NCBI RefSeq assembly: GCF_000411255.1
Contig: NZ_KE150412.1
Span: forward strand, 1,726,196-1,790,195
Length of the DNA: 64,000 nucleotides
Direction of reading: 5' to 3'
Source: Paenibacillus sp. HGH0039
Lineage (GTDB): Bacteria > Bacillota > Bacilli > Paenibacillales > NBRC-103111
Shown piece after piece: positions 26,748 through 36,653 of the stretch (position 1 is the first letter of the stretch; each line of letters starts with the position of its first letter). Below the pieces are notes generated by a model. It ran no database searches, had not been told where the DNA came from, and saw only the letters and a program-made list of their open reading frames with translations. The position numbers and the translations under genes were made by a program.

Positions 26748-28094
26748 TTACTGGGGAAGCTCTTCGGTGAACGGCTGAATGCCGACTGAAATCGTTACGT
26801 TTCCCGATTTTTTCTTCACAAGGGCCAGGGGAACGGAGGCGCCGATGTATCTTTGGACGGCAGGCTCGCTAACCCCGTAAGCGCCCGTATATTTGAACAC
26901 GGTAGGGGACGGCTGATTCATCGGCATTTCGTTCAGCTCCTCCGGCGTATAAGTGACCAAAGGCCAGCCATACTTGCCGCAAACGGCCAGAAGTCCCTCC
27001 TCATCCGCCTTCAGGTTGATGGTACACACCGTCTTTACGCTGAGGATCGAAAAATCCAGTTCGGCCAGCGTGGAAGCGATCACTTCCTCGATCTCTTCGG
27101 CAGGCGTTCCCCGGTTGCAGCCTATGCCGAGTACGATCACCTTCGGCCGGTAAAGGACGCCATTGCTCAGAATCGCCTGCTCGGCCGATGACAGCAGCCT
27201 GTGCGTGACGACGAGCGCGGCATGCGGTCCCGCTTCCAGCGCCTCTTGCACACTGCCGTAGCTGCGGATATTTGGCGGAACGGGAGTGTCCAGAGTCCAC
27301 CAGCCCGGCTCCCCGGATTCGATGACGACGGCGACCTGCTCTTCGTTGACTACCGAAGCGCTGACCGGGGTCAGTTTGTCGGCGGATTCCCACTCCCAGC
27401 CGAATCGGCGGCCGAATAAATCGACGGCGATCGTTTTCTGGACATCCGAAGCCGTCGTGATGACCGCACGGGCCCCCATCGCGGCGGCGACTTCACGGGC
27501 CAGCTCGTTCGCGCCGCCCAAATGTCCAGACAGCACACTGATGACATGCTCCCCTTTGTCGTCGATGACGACGATGCCCGGGTCTTTTTTCTTGTCCTGG
27601 AGCAGCGGCGCAATCATGCGCACTACGGCTCCGAGCGAGATGATGCAGATAATCCCTTTGTACGCGGGAAATAACGCGGGAAACAGCATCCTGACGCTGC
27701 CTTCGAACAATTGGATGCCCCCGTAAGGGCTGCTTGCCGTGCTGGGAGCAGCCGCATCGACTGGCGTGGTCCCGGCCGTACCGGCGGGTGCGATATCCGC
27801 CGCGGATACCGCCGCGTTTGCGGCGTCCGCCCGGGCCGATGCCTCCGCTCCAGCCACGCTGGAACCCGCGGCCCGGCCCCCGTCTGCGCTTGCGGACATT
27901 AATCCCTCCGCGCTTCCGGCAGAGACAACGTCCTCATCCCCGCGCGCGAACTTGCTCATGTAATACACGTCCACGCCGCCAAAAGACCGGAGCAAGTTGC
28001 GGGCAAGCTCCACCCCGTGCTTCGTGATGGCGATAACCGCGTAATCGGAGCGTACCCGGATTTCCGGCACGATTCCTTCCTGGAGGGAAATCAT
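26748..28094 (-). CDS. cbiG: Cobalt-precorrin-5A hydrolase
   Basis: 448 residues; the start overlaps the cbiF stop by 4 bp (ATGA). The N-terminal part begins YAVIAITKHGVELARNLL and continues, after an insertion, with IQLFEGSVRMLFPALFPAYKGIICIISLGAVVRMIAPLL, the CbiG N domain. The C-terminal CbiG domain has VLGIGCNRGTPAEEIEEVI. Residues about 57-122 are an Ala/Ser/Gly-rich low-complexity insertion splitting the N domain, not expected in this family. It opens the lactone ring of cobalt-precorrin-5A, releasing acetaldehyde, a step specific to the anaerobic pathway. Confidence 0.94.
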   Translation of the reverse strand: MISLQEGIVPEIRVRSDYAVIAITKHGVELARNLLRSFGGVDVYYMSKFARGDEDVVSAGSAEGLMSASADGGRAAGSSVAGAEASARADAANAAVSAADIAPAGTAGTTPVDAAAPSTASSPYGGIQLFEGSVRMLFPALFPAYKGIICIISLGAVVRMIAPLLQDKKKDPGIVVIDDKGEHVISVLSGHLGGANELAREVAAAMGARAVITTASDVQKTIAVDLFGRRFGWEWESADKLTPVSASVVNEEQVAVVIESGEPGWWTLDTPVPPNIRSYGSVQEALEAGPHAALVVTHRLLSSAEQAILSNGVLYRPKVIVLGIGCNRGTPAEEIEEVIASTLAELDFSILSVKTVCTINLKADEEGLLAVCGKYGWPLVTYTPEELNEMPMNQPSPTVFKYTGAYGVSEPAVQRYIGASVPLALVKKKSGNVTISVGIQPFTEELPQ

Positions 28095-28867
28095 GGCTTC
28101 ACCCCGCGGCGGTAGCGGTGCGTAAACGATTTGTCATACAGCTTGGAGCGGTATTCCTTATCGTGGATATGAGGGTCCAGCGCCCAGCCTGCAAGAATCA
28201 TCGCATGGGATCGAATCCCGTTGCTCCGCATATCCGCTTCCAGATTCTCCACCGTCGTGCGGACGATCAGCTCGTCGGGCCAGGTTGCTTTCTGTACGAC
28301 GGCTACCGGCGTATCCTTGCTCCAGCCCGCTTCCAGCAGGTCTCCGACGACCTTTTTGACCAGCGTTGCGCTTAAATACAAAGCCAGGGTGCAGTGATGC
28401 TTGGCCAGCTCACGGAGCTGCTCGGCTTCCGGCACAGGCGTTCTGCCCTCCGCCCGCGTCAGAATGAGCGTCTGAGTGAGGTCCGGGATCGTAAGTTCCG
28501 CCTGAAGCGCAGCGGCGGCGCCGAATACCGAGCTTACGCCCGGAATGATTTCGACGGGAACGCCGGCTTTTTTGAGCAGAGTCATCTGTTCCATAATCGC
28601 TCCGTACACGGCAGGATCGCCCGTATGAACGCGCGCGACCAGCTTTCCTTCCTCCACCCGCTTGATCATAAGGGCGACCATTTCGTCCAGCTCCATGCCC
28701 GCGCTTTTGAGCACCTCGGCCTCGGGTTTGGCCCGGGCGATCAGGTCGTCGTTAACAAGTGAATCCGTATACAGGACGACATCGGCCTCCTGCAGCAGCC
28801 GTAGTCCTTTTACCGTGATCAGATCGGGATCTCCGGGCCCCGCGCCGATAATAACCACACGGCTCAT
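28091..28867 (-). CDS. cbiF: Cobalt-precorrin-4 C11-methyltransferase
   Basis: 258 residues. The N terminus VVIIGAGPGDPDLITVKGLRLLQ is the canonical tetrapyrrole methylase glycine loop, followed by DVVLYTDSLVN. RVHTGDPAVYGAIMEQM is the second signature, and IPGVSSVFGAAAALQAELT is typical of CbiF/CobM. It transfers a methyl group from S-adenosylmethionine to C11. Start and stop overlap both neighbours by 4 bp, so translation is probably coupled. Confidence 0.96.
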   Translation of the reverse strand: MSRVVIIGAGPGDPDLITVKGLRLLQEADVVLYTDSLVNDDLIARAKPEAEVLKSAGMELDEMVALMIKRVEEGKLVARVHTGDPAVYGAIMEQMTLLKKAGVPVEIIPGVSSVFGAAAALQAELTIPDLTQTLILTRAEGRTPVPEAEQLRELAKHHCTLALYLSATLVKKVVGDLLEAGWSKDTPVAVVQKATWPDELIVRTTVENLEADMRSNGIRSHAMILAGWALDPHIHDKEYRSKLYDKSFTHRYRRGVKP

Positions 28868-29640
28868 TTTCTCACCACCATCAAAGTCAGATATTCAAGC
28901 TGCCGGCCCTGGAGTTCCCGCACATCCAGCCAGACGGACTCTTCGGCGGACGTCACTTTCGTGAGCACGGCCGCTTTGTCCGTAAGACCGAGGTCCCCGA
29001 GCACCTGCAGCATAAGATCGATCACTTTCGCCACCTTGATAAACACGACGCAGTCGTGTTCTTCGATCGCTTCCCGGACCGCCCCGTAATCGTCCGTTGC
29101 CGGAACGATGGCGATCCGCTCGTCTCCGTCCGCCAGCGGAATGCCGAGCCGGGATGCCGAGGCGTTGACCGAAGAAATGCCCGGGACCGATACGGTTTTC
29201 GCTTCGGGATGGCGCTGCTTGAGAAAACGCATCATATGGATAAACGTGCTGTAAAGCATGGGATCGCCCTCCGTAAGAAACGCGACATCCCGGCCCGCGG
29301 CCAGATGTTCCCATACGGCATCCACCGTCTTGTTCCAGCTTTTTTCGAGGGCTTCCCGGTCTTTCGTCATCGGAAAAGTAAGCCCCAGCATTTCCTTCGC
29401 CGTCGTATCGACGTAAGTCTCCGCAATCTTCAGCGCGTAGCTCTGGGCGCCGCTTTTTTTGCGCGGATACGCGATTACCGGGGACTGCTTGAGAATGCGG
29501 AACGCTTTAACGGTCAGAAGCTCCGGGTCCCCCGGACCGACTCCAAGCCCGTACAGGGTCCCTGTTCCGCTTGATTCCGCGCGATTCGCGGGTTGCCCGG
29601 CACCACCCGAAAGGGTGCCGCTTGCTGCATATTCGCTCAT
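28864..29640 (-). CDS. cbiL: Cobalt-precorrin-2 C20-methyltransferase
   Basis: 258 residues. A 26-residue Ser/Gly-rich head precedes [24 protein letters not shown], the methylase glycine loop. [21 protein letters not shown] and [20 protein letters not shown] are the CbiL/CobI-type motifs, and [23 protein letters not shown] follows. It methylates C20 with S-adenosylmethionine, the first corrin-specific methylation after cobalt insertion. Overlaps of 4 bp with cbiET upstream and cbiF downstream. Confidence 0.95.
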   Translation of the reverse strand: MSEYAASGTLSGGAGQPANRAESSGTGTLYGLGVGPGDPELLTVKAFRILKQSPVIAYPRKKSGAQSYALKIAETYVDTTAKEMLGLTFPMTKDREALEKSWNKTVDAVWEHLAAGRDVAFLTEGDPMLYSTFIHMMRFLKQRHPEAKTVSVPGISSVNASASRLGIPLADGDERIAIVPATDDYGAVREAIEEHDCVVFIKVAKVIDLMLQVLGDLGLTDKAAVLTKVTSAEESVWLDVRELQGRQLEYLTLMVVRK

Positions 29641-30893
29641 GTGGCTGTGTCTCCTTTTTCTGCAGGTATGTCGAATGTATCCGTGTTTTCTTCAGGAGGG
29701 TGCGCGGCCGTCAAGATATAGACCGGATTCAGCGCGTCAAAACGCGTCAGCTGCAAAATCGGCTTGCTCCGCGAAATCTGGACGAGCTGGATGTCCGTCC
29801 GCATCCCTTCTTCGGCAAAAGCGCGCATCGCATCGCTTAAATTCTCGATGGTGACGGCATTGAGCACAATGCGGCCCCCTTTCTTCAGCCTCGAAGCGCA
29901 GATGCGCAGGAGTTCTCTCATCTCTCCGCCGGTACCGCCGATGAAAATCGCATCGGGATCGGGGAACGCCTCCAGTCCTTCAGGCGCCCTTCCGTGCACG
30001 GCCGTCAGATCGACCCGGAAACGCCGCGCGTTTTCATGGCAGTTGGCGAGGTCTCCCTCGTTTTTTTCGATGGCAAAAACCGCCCCCTCGCGGGCGATCC
30101 TTCCCGCCTCGATGGCAACGGAACCGGTACAGGTCCCGATATCCCACACCACGCTGTCCGGCCGGAGAGCGAGCTGGGCAAGACTCAGCACGCGCACCTC
30201 GCGTTTGGTGATAAGCCCTTTGTCCGGCTTGCGCTGGGCGAACTGCTCATCGGGAATGCCGAGCGGCCAGACCGGTGAAGGACCCGTACGCTTCAGCGCC
30301 ACCAGGTTAAGCGGAGCGCACTCGGTACGCGCAAGCTGCTCCAGCTCGTACCAGCCCGTGCGCTCGGCGGCTCCCCCGGCATTCTCGGCTACGAAGGCGC
30401 GGTATTCGGTCATGCCGTATTCGAGCAGATAAGCGGCGATAGCGGCCGGCGTATTATGCTCGTCCGTCAGCAGCGCTACCTTCGGCCTGCCGTCGATTCG
30501 CTGCGCGAGGCCCTTGATGCTGCGGCCGTGCAGGGACACGACGTGCGCGTCCTGCCAGCTCTCGCCCATCCGGGCGAAAGCAAGCTGGAGCGAGCTCAAA
30601 TACGGATACAGCTCCACCTGGAGCTTACGCGCGAGCAGGGAGCCGATGCCGTAGAACAGGGGATCGCCCGATGCCAGCACGACAACCGTCCGCTCCTCTG
30701 CCGCAAGCCCATCCGTCATTGCCGACAAGCCGCCTTTCAGCACCTTCTTCTCTCCCCGGTAATCCGGAAAAAAAGCCAGATGCCGCTCCCCTCCGACCAG
30801 CACCTCGCTTTCCTCGATCCACTGCCGGTACGCCGGGAGCAGGCTGTCCGCTCCGTTGTCCCCTATCCCGATCACTTTAATGGGTTTGTTCAC
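29637..30893 (-). CDS. cbiET: Bifunctional cobalt-precorrin-7 C5-methyltransferase / C15-methyltransferase-decarboxylase (CbiE-CbiT fusion)
   Basis: 418 residues from a GTG start at 30893 whose GTGA overlaps the cbiD stop. The first half is a tetrapyrrole methylase ([40 protein letters not shown]) of CbiE type. The second half, from about residue 210, is a class I methyltransferase of CbiT type with the S-adenosylmethionine loop [18 protein letters not shown] and FIGGTGGEM. CbiE methylates C5; CbiT methylates C15 and decarboxylates the C12 acetate. The fusion is common and corresponds to CobL. Confidence 0.95.
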   Translation of the reverse strand: MNKPIKVIGIGDNGADSLLPAYRQWIEESEVLVGGERHLAFFPDYRGEKKVLKGGLSAMTDGLAAEERTVVVLASGDPLFYGIGSLLARKLQVELYPYLSSLQLAFARMGESWQDAHVVSLHGRSIKGLAQRIDGRPKVALLTDEHNTPAAIAAYLLEYGMTEYRAFVAENAGGAAERTGWYELEQLARTECAPLNLVALKRTGPSPVWPLGIPDEQFAQRKPDKGLITKREVRVLSLAQLALRPDSVVWDIGTCTGSVAIEAGRIAREGAVFAIEKNEGDLANCHENARRFRVDLTAVHGRAPEGLEAFPDPDAIFIGGTGGEMRELLRICASRLKKGGRIVLNAVTIENLSDAMRAFAEEGMRTDIQLVQISRSKPILQLTRFDALNPVYILTAAHPPEENTDTFDIPAEKGDTAT

Positions 30894-32026
30894 TTGTCTT
30901 TCCCCTTTCCGTATAAAACAGCCTGACCCAGAAGCTGGGCTTTCATGGAGATCAGGAACGTTTCAATCGTGACAGATCCGTCGTTCTCCCGCGCCGCCTG
31001 CTCCATTCCCATTTCCTTCAAGCTTTCCCGGCAGCAGCGGCTGCTCATTTCCTCGAAGAAAGCCGTCAGGCCCAGCTCCTGCATCCGGTCCCCCACCTGG
31101 GAGGCCGTGTTGGCCGAGAGCACCTCGCCGATGAGCTCCGCGTCCGCGCCGGCCGCTTCCGCGAGCTCGGCGAGAAACCCGAAATCCACCGGGGCGCTTT
31201 TGGAATGGACCATCATGACGCCCTGCGCCAGCTTGGAGAACTTGCCCATCATGCCGACGAGCGTAATCTTCTTCACGCCTTGGCCCCGGCACTGCTTCAA
31301 AGCGAAGCCGACAAAGTCCCCCATCTCGACAAAAGCTTCTTCCGACAGCCCGGGATACAGGTCGATGCCGAACTTCTCCGAACGTCCTCCGGTCGAGAGC
31401 ACGATGTGCTCGCAGCCGCAGCGTACGGCGACCCGGATCGCCTGGGCCACGCTCGCTTTGTAGGCCGACGTGGAAAAAGGGACGACGGTTCCCCGCGTTC
31501 CCAGAATAGAAATGCCGCCGATGATCCCCAAACGGCCGTTCAATGTTTTCTTCGCGATTTCCTCGCCGTCCGGAACGGAAACGACTACTTGAACGCCGCG
31601 GTCGGAACCGTAAACGTTCAGGACGTCTTCCACCGCTTCCCGGATCATTTTGCGCGGAACGGGGTTGATCGCCGCCTCGCCGACCGGAACGGGCAGACCC
31701 GGTTTCGTGACCCGGCCTACTCCGATTCCGCCGTCGATGACGATCCCGGGTTCCGATCGCCACTTCACCTCGGTAATAATCCGGGCGCCGTGAGTCGCAT
31801 CGGGGTCGTCGCCCCCGTCTTTGATCGTCTCGGCAGAAGCCGATTCCTCTCCGACCGAGCAGGCCGTCATCGTGAACGTGACGACCTCCCCGATCGGCAG
31901 CCGGATCGTCGCTTCGCTTTGCAGCTCCTGCTCGATCAGCGCGGTCAGAGCCGCCTTGGCCGTAGCCGCGGCACAGGAGCCTGTCGTGTAGCCGTGGCGG
32001 AGCGGTTTGGCTGCCTGCTCTTCCAT
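30890..32026 (-). CDS. cbiD: Cobalt-precorrin-5B C1-methyltransferase
   Basis: 378 residues. The family hallmark [18 protein letters not shown] begins at residue 8. [41 protein letters not shown] and [18 protein letters not shown] are further CbiD blocks, and [14 protein letters not shown] is present. It methylates C1 in the oxygen-independent pathway, and its presence rules out the CobF aerobic route. Ten bp separate it from cbiC. Confidence 0.97.
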   Translation of the reverse strand: MEEQAAKPLRHGYTTGSCAAATAKAALTALIEQELQSEATIRLPIGEVVTFTMTACSVGEESASAETIKDGGDDPDATHGARIITEVKWRSEPGIVIDGGIGVGRVTKPGLPVPVGEAAINPVPRKMIREAVEDVLNVYGSDRGVQVVVSVPDGEEIAKKTLNGRLGIIGGISILGTRGTVVPFSTSAYKASVAQAIRVAVRCGCEHIVLSTGGRSEKFGIDLYPGLSEEAFVEMGDFVGFALKQCRGQGVKKITLVGMMGKFSKLAQGVMMVHSKSAPVDFGFLAELAEAAGADAELIGEVLSANTASQVGDRMQELGLTAFFEEMSSRCCRESLKEMGMEQAARENDGSVTIETFLISMKAQLLGQAVLYGKGKDK

Positions 32027-32036
32027 AGGCGTAAGC

Positions 32037-32687
32037 TTACCCCCGCTTCTCTGCCATCAGAGACAGCGCATTGACTGCCGCGACCGCGACCGGGCTGCCT
32101 CCTTTGCGGCCGATATTCGTAATGAACGGCACGTCGAGCTGAAGCAGCTCTTCTTTGGATTCCGCCGCGGATACGAAACCGACCGGAACGCCTACGATAA
32201 GTCCCGGGCGCGCCTCGCCTTCCTTGACCAGACGGATCAGCTCCAGCAAAGCCGTAGGAGCATTCCCGATGGCGAAAATCCCGCCTTCCGCTTCACGGAT
32301 CGCCTTGCGGACCGAAATGATCGCGCGTGTCGTGTTCAGCCTTTTGGCCTCTTCCATCACGTCCGGATCGGAGATGTAAACGTTGACCTTGCCGCCGAAT
32401 TTCTCGATGCGGGGTTTGCTGATTCCCACCTGCACCATCTGAACGTCCGCCACGACCGTGCGGCCCGCACGGATCGCTTCAATTCCGGCTTCTATGGCAC
32501 GGGGATGAAAAACAAGGCTTCGACCCAGCTCGAAATCGGCCGATGCGTGAATGACCCGCTGGACAACCGGGTACTGCTCTTCGGTAAAGTCGTGAGAACC
32601 CAGCTCCTCCGTAATCATCTCAAAACTTTTCGCTTCTATTTCCTGCGGCTGAACCGTCAGCGGTTTAAATTCGGTACGAAAGTCCAT
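32037..32687 (-). CDS. cbiC: Cobalt-precorrin-8 methylmutase
   Basis: 216 residues. RVIHASADFELGRSLVFHPRAI carries the conserved histidine that moves the C11 methyl to C12. VVADVQMVQVGI, AEGGIFAIGNAPTALLELIRL and GVPVGFVSAAESKEELL are diagnostic of CbiC/CobH. The product is cobyrinate, the substrate for CbiA. The start codon shares a base with the cbiJ stop (TAATG). Confidence 0.97.
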   Translation of the reverse strand: MDFRTEFKPLTVQPQEIEAKSFEMITEELGSHDFTEEQYPVVQRVIHASADFELGRSLVFHPRAIEAGIEAIRAGRTVVADVQMVQVGISKPRIEKFGGKVNVYISDPDVMEEAKRLNTTRAIISVRKAIREAEGGIFAIGNAPTALLELIRLVKEGEARPGLIVGVPVGFVSAAESKEELLQLDVPFITNIGRKGGSPVAVAAVNALSLMAEKRG

Positions 32688-33466
32688 TAGGAAGATCCCT
32701 CCTGCAAAAGATCGGCGGCCGCTTTCAGCACGCCCTCATAATCGGAAAAATGAATGCCGTATTCCAGGCCCGGACGGCCGATCACGATCGTCTCGATCCC
32801 CATCTCCAGAGCCGCTTCGAGCTTCTCGTCCACCGCGCCGACCTTTCCGCTTTCTTTGGTAATCATCAGCGTTACGCCGTAATGCGCATAGAGCGCCTTG
32901 TTCAATTCCTTGGAAAAAGGCCCTTGCATCGCCACGATATTGCGCTGCTCGATCCCGAGCTCCTCGCACTTCTCCATATTGTCAAGACGCGGGAGCATGC
33001 GGGCGACGAGCCTCACGTCCGGGAGCCCGCCAAGGCGCCGGGCAAAAATATGCAGCGTCTTGCTGCCCGTCGTCAGCATGACAACACCGCCGCGAACGGC
33101 CGCCAGCTCGGCGGCGTGCGCGTAATCGTCCGCAAACACGATGCCGGGCCGGACCTGCAGGTCCGACCCTTCCCGTTCGTAGCGGACGTACGGCACAGCC
33201 GCCGCTTTCGACGCCGTCATGGCGTTGCGCGAGGCTTCCTCCGCGAAGGGATGGCTCGCGTCTACGACGAGCGAGACCTCTTCGCGCCGGATGAGCGCCG
33301 CCAGAGCTTCGGCGTCGAGGCGACCGACGGCGGCGGCGATGCCGGCGTCGGTCAGGCTCTTGGCGGCGCTGTCGGTGACGACCGTCGCCAGCACGCGGTG
33401 CCCGGCCTGCGCCAGCAGCACCGCGAGCTCGCGGGCGTCGCTCGTGCCGGCCAGGAGGAGGATCAT
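32687..33466 (-). CDS. cbiJ: Cobalt-precorrin-6A reductase
   Basis: 259 residues. The N terminus MILLLAGTSDARELAVLLAQ and LVVDASHPFAEEASRNA are the CbiJ/CobK signatures. VMLTTGSKTLHIFARR and IVAMQGPFSKELNKALYAHYGVTLMITKESGKVG complete the reductase family. It reduces one double bond of the ring using a nicotinamide cofactor. The start overlaps the cbiX stop by 4 bp. Alanine content is high in the first 100 residues. Confidence 0.96.
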   Translation of the reverse strand: MILLLAGTSDARELAVLLAQAGHRVLATVVTDSAAKSLTDAGIAAAVGRLDAEALAALIRREEVSLVVDASHPFAEEASRNAMTASKAAAVPYVRYEREGSDLQVRPGIVFADDYAHAAELAAVRGGVVMLTTGSKTLHIFARRLGGLPDVRLVARMLPRLDNMEKCEELGIEQRNIVAMQGPFSKELNKALYAHYGVTLMITKESGKVGAVDEKLEAALEMGIETIVIGRPGLEYGIHFSDYEGVLKAAADLLQEGSS

Positions 33467-34641
33467 CGTCCTCCCTCCCTGCCGTCCGCGCCTGCGGCTA
33501 CGGGGCCCGGCGCAGACGGGGACGCAGCCGCCCGGTGGGACGCTTCGCCGCCGGTGGCGCCGGCCTCGCTTGCGGCACGGCGGTCATCCGCGTGGCTGTG
33601 CGCGTGCTCTTCATGCGCATGGGCTTGTGCATGCTCGTGCGCGTGGGTATGTTCATGCTCATGACTGTGCGCATGCTGCCCATGGTCGTGAGCATGACCG
33701 TGAACGTGATCATGCTCGTGATGGTGTTCATGTTCGTGTGCATGCCCGTGATCGTGCCCGTGCTCATGATGGTGCCCGTGGTGATGCTCGTGTTCATGGT
33801 GGTGATCATGATCGTGGTCGTGATGATGGTGGTGATCGATATGTTTCATCGCTTCCAGGCGGAAGGAGCACATGTCGCAGTTCATTTTCACCTCGTCCTG
33901 AAGCGCCTCGCCCGCGCGGTCGCGGAGAATGCCCCCAAGAATCGGATCAAGGCCGAAATAATCCGTCATCTCAAACGTACAATCGGGATAGCGCAGAGAG
34001 AAGTCGAGCAGCATGCCTTCCATCCGTTTGATCAGAATCCCCGTAAAAAGAAAATAAGGAAGCACGATCACTTTCTTCGCGCCCAATCTCAGGCAGCGTT
34101 CGATCCCGTTCTCCAGAAGCGGCGCCGTTACGCCGATAAATGCCGTTTCGACCCAGGGAACCTGAAGCTTTTCCCAGAGCAGGCGGGAAATTTTGAACAG
34201 CTCGCTGTTCGCATCGGGATCGCTGCTTCCGCGTCCGACTACCAGTACGGCGGTATCCCCCGGCGTTTCCTCGCGGAACCGGTCCGCCCCGCCCAGCCTT
34301 GCCGTCATGATGTCCACTACACCTTCATGTACGCCGATCGGCCGTCCGTAAATGAACTGCACGCCTGGGTAACGCTCTTTCGCTTCGTCAATGGCGCCCG
34401 GAATATGAATTTTGGCATGACCGGCGGAAAATAAAATGATCGGCACCACGGCAATCCGTGTGGCTCCTCTGTTGACGCAAGTCTGTATCCCTTGCGAAAT
34501 TGTCGGTTTTTCAAGCTCCAGAAAACAGGTTTCGATAATGGCCTGCTCCATTGTTTCGGCGAGCCGGCTTACAAACGCCCGGACCTCGCTGTTCCCTTCC
34601 GCGTCACGGCTTCCGTGACCTACAAACAGTACCGCATCCAT
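33463..34641 (-). CDS. cbiX: Sirohydrochlorin cobaltochelatase, long form with His-rich tail and CxxC motif
   Basis: 392 residues. Two chelatase half-domains are present: MDAVLFVGHGSRDAEGNSEV with catalytic His9, SAGHAKIHIPGA with His75, and a second half starting AVLVVGRGSSDPDANSELF. It ends with an MxCxxC motif (MNCDMC, 253-258), known to bind a 4Fe-4S cluster in the long-form Bacillus enzyme. Residues about 267-350 are an extreme His-rich tail dominated by HEH, HDH and HGH repeats, then an Ala/Gly tail. It inserts Co2+ into sirohydrochlorin. The tail probably binds or stores metal (inference). Confidence 0.95.
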   Translation of the reverse strand: MDAVLFVGHGSRDAEGNSEVRAFVSRLAETMEQAIIETCFLELEKPTISQGIQTCVNRGATRIAVVPIILFSAGHAKIHIPGAIDEAKERYPGVQFIYGRPIGVHEGVVDIMTARLGGADRFREETPGDTAVLVVGRGSSDPDANSELFKISRLLWEKLQVPWVETAFIGVTAPLLENGIERCLRLGAKKVIVLPYFLFTGILIKRMEGMLLDFSLRYPDCTFEMTDYFGLDPILGGILRDRAGEALQDEVKMNCDMCSFRLEAMKHIDHHHHHDHDHDHHHEHEHHHGHHHEHGHDHGHAHEHEHHHEHDHVHGHAHDHGQHAHSHEHEHTHAHEHAQAHAHEEHAHSHADDRRAASEAGATGGEASHRAAASPSAPGPVAAGADGREGGR

Positions 34642-34703
34642 CGGTTCTGCCTCCTTTTTTTGTATCCCTGTATTGAAAAGAACTCCTCGTGTTTACGGGT
34701 TCG

Positions 34704-36632
34704 TTAATCTCCGCACAAAGCGTTTTCGATTTGAAAAGCGGGGACTTCCCGGTGACGGTAGCCCTCCAGCTCTTTTACGCGGGCAAAAAACTTATGGAAC
34801 CGTTCGTTCGGGTGCCCTTCGTTCCGGTACCGGGCGACGATCCGCTCTATGGTCTCGACCAGCTTGTCCGGCTCGATGCCTTCCGCAACGGGCTGCGCCG
34901 CGTGGGCATTGCGGCCGACCGTTTTTCCCCCGAGGAACAGATCAAACTTCTCCCGGCGGTACACGATGCCGATATCTTCCTTCACCGCGCCGTAGCAGGC
35001 CATGCCGCAGCCGTTGAAACCGATTTTCATCTCTTTGGGCACGGCCGCTCCGCCCAGAAGATCGTGAAGCTCCTCCGCATACGGCACGGCGTCGCCCTTG
35101 TCCATATTGCAGAAGTCGCAGGCCTTGATCTGGACCACATCGCCGACCGGAGCCAGCAGAAGCCCTTCTCCGCGAAGCCGTTTCGTTACGGAATCGGGAT
35201 CATCGGTCCGCAGCTTGACGAGCAGTTGATGATGGGGGGTATACTCCATCGTTCCTGTATCGCCGACAGCGGCCGCGAGGACCATCAGCTGTTTGGCGGT
35301 GAGGTTTTTGTTCGCGAGTCCGGGGCTGACGGCGAACTCGAGAATAGCCTGCTGGCGGAAAAATCCGCTTGGGGAAGCGGAGGGAGCCGTTCCGCCGGGC
35401 TCGCCCGTCACGAGACGGAGCGCTTCTTCCGCAAGCTCATACGCGGTAGGAGCCGGAGCCTCGACGGAAGCCGCAGGTGCGGCAGGCGGACGGACGGCGA
35501 CCGCAACCGCCGAGACCCCGTACTCCACGGCCCCCGAAGACGCGGGCGTATCGTACGCGGACCGTGTCCCGGCAGCTTGTATGCGGACCGGCGAATCTTC
35601 GCGGTCGTAGTCGTCGGCAGTACCGGTCCCTTCGGCTTCGGGGCTGTATTCGCCGTAGCCGTCATCCCCGTACTCGTCCTCGTCGAAGAAGGACGGCAGA
35701 CCGGCGCTGCCGGCTTCCCGCTGCTCCGCGGACCGGAGAGCGGCACCGGGCTGTCCGGGCTGTCCCGGCAGGACCGCTTCCGTTTCCGCGCCGGTTTCCG
35801 CTTCCTGCTCCAGAGCCCACGGCTCGGCTTCCCGCCGGAGACGCTCATGAGGGCGCAGGGGCTGAATATCGCTGTCCAGCGTATACTTGCGCTGATAGCC
35901 CCTTGGCGTAATCATGAGTCCCTCGTAGTTGCGGGTCGCGGAGTTGCCGATGATCACGGTAGTAAGCATGCCGATGTCATGCTCCAGCATCTCAGCAAGC
36001 GTGGTCAACACGACGTGCTCCCTGTCGCGGTAGGCGCTTTTGACGATACCCACCGGAGTATCGGGAGAGCGGTGTTTCAGCAAAATCTGCTGCGTCTCCA
36101 CGATCTGGCGTGTTCTTCTGCCGCTCCGCGGGTTGTACAGCGCGATGACGAAATCGGCGGATGCGGCCGCTTCGACTCTGCGCCGGATGAGATCCCACGG
36201 CGTCAGGTGATCGCTGAGGCTGATCGTGCATGCGTCGTGCATGACGGGAGCTCCAAGCAGCGAAGCGCACGAGTTGATCGCCGAGATGCCGGGCACGATT
36301 TCGACTTCCACGCCATCGCTCGGCTTCCACCCTTTCTCGATCAGCACCTCGTACACGAGACCCGCCATACCGTAGACGCCCGCATCGCCGCTGGATATAA
36401 CGGCCACCTTACGCCCGGCCTCCGCCTGTCTGACGGCTTCCTGCGCACGGCTCACTTCCTCGGTCATGCCCGTACGCACGACCTGTTTGCCGTCGATCAG
36501 GCTGCGTATCAGATCCACGTAAGTGTTATAGCCAATAATGACTTCGCTTTCCGAAATCGCCTCGCGCGCGCGTTTTGTAATATGGGCTTCGTCCCCGGGG
36601 CCAAATCCGATGATAAGCAGTTTACCGGCCAT
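34704..36632 (-). CDS. cbiH60: Ring-contraction enzyme: precorrin-3B C17-methyltransferase fused to sulfite/nitrite-reductase-like Fe-S domain (CbiH60-type)
   Basis: 642 residues from the second ATG at 36632 (AGGAGG, 7-nt spacing; the ATG at 36638 is too close). Residues 1-245 are a C17-methyltransferase: LLIIGFGPGDEAHITKRA, VISSGDAGVYGMAGLVYE, ALYNPRSGRRT. About residues 268-425 are a long Glu/Asp/Pro/Ala linker. The end (about 428-642) is a nitrite/sulfite-reductase-like domain with four cysteines, ACDFC and GCGMAC (Cys505, 508, 542, 546), for a 4Fe-4S centre. B. megaterium CbiH60 has the same layout and contracts the ring anaerobically. First gene of the operon. Confidence 0.93.
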   Translation of the reverse strand: MAGKLLIIGFGPGDEAHITKRAREAISESEVIIGYNTYVDLIRSLIDGKQVVRTGMTEEVSRAQEAVRQAEAGRKVAVISSGDAGVYGMAGLVYEVLIEKGWKPSDGVEVEIVPGISAINSCASLLGAPVMHDACTISLSDHLTPWDLIRRRVEAAASADFVIALYNPRSGRRTRQIVETQQILLKHRSPDTPVGIVKSAYRDREHVVLTTLAEMLEHDIGMLTTVIIGNSATRNYEGLMITPRGYQRKYTLDSDIQPLRPHERLRREAEPWALEQEAETGAETEAVLPGQPGQPGAALRSAEQREAGSAGLPSFFDEDEYGDDGYGEYSPEAEGTGTADDYDREDSPVRIQAAGTRSAYDTPASSGAVEYGVSAVAVAVRPPAAPAASVEAPAPTAYELAEEALRLVTGEPGGTAPSASPSGFFRQQAILEFAVSPGLANKNLTAKQLMVLAAAVGDTGTMEYTPHHQLLVKLRTDDPDSVTKRLRGEGLLLAPVGDVVQIKACDFCNMDKGDAVPYAEELHDLLGGAAVPKEMKIGFNGCGMACYGAVKEDIGIVYRREKFDLFLGGKTVGRNAHAAQPVAEGIEPDKLVETIERIVARYRNEGHPNERFHKFFARVKELEGYRHREVPAFQIENALCGD

Positions 36633-36653
36633 TCCCATTCCTCCTCTTCCCTG

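Noticed and set aside
33200..34434. Plus-strand frames opposite cbiX rich in Val/Met
   Set aside because: They are the reverse complement of the His-rich tail and give hydrophobic runs resembling membrane helices by chance.
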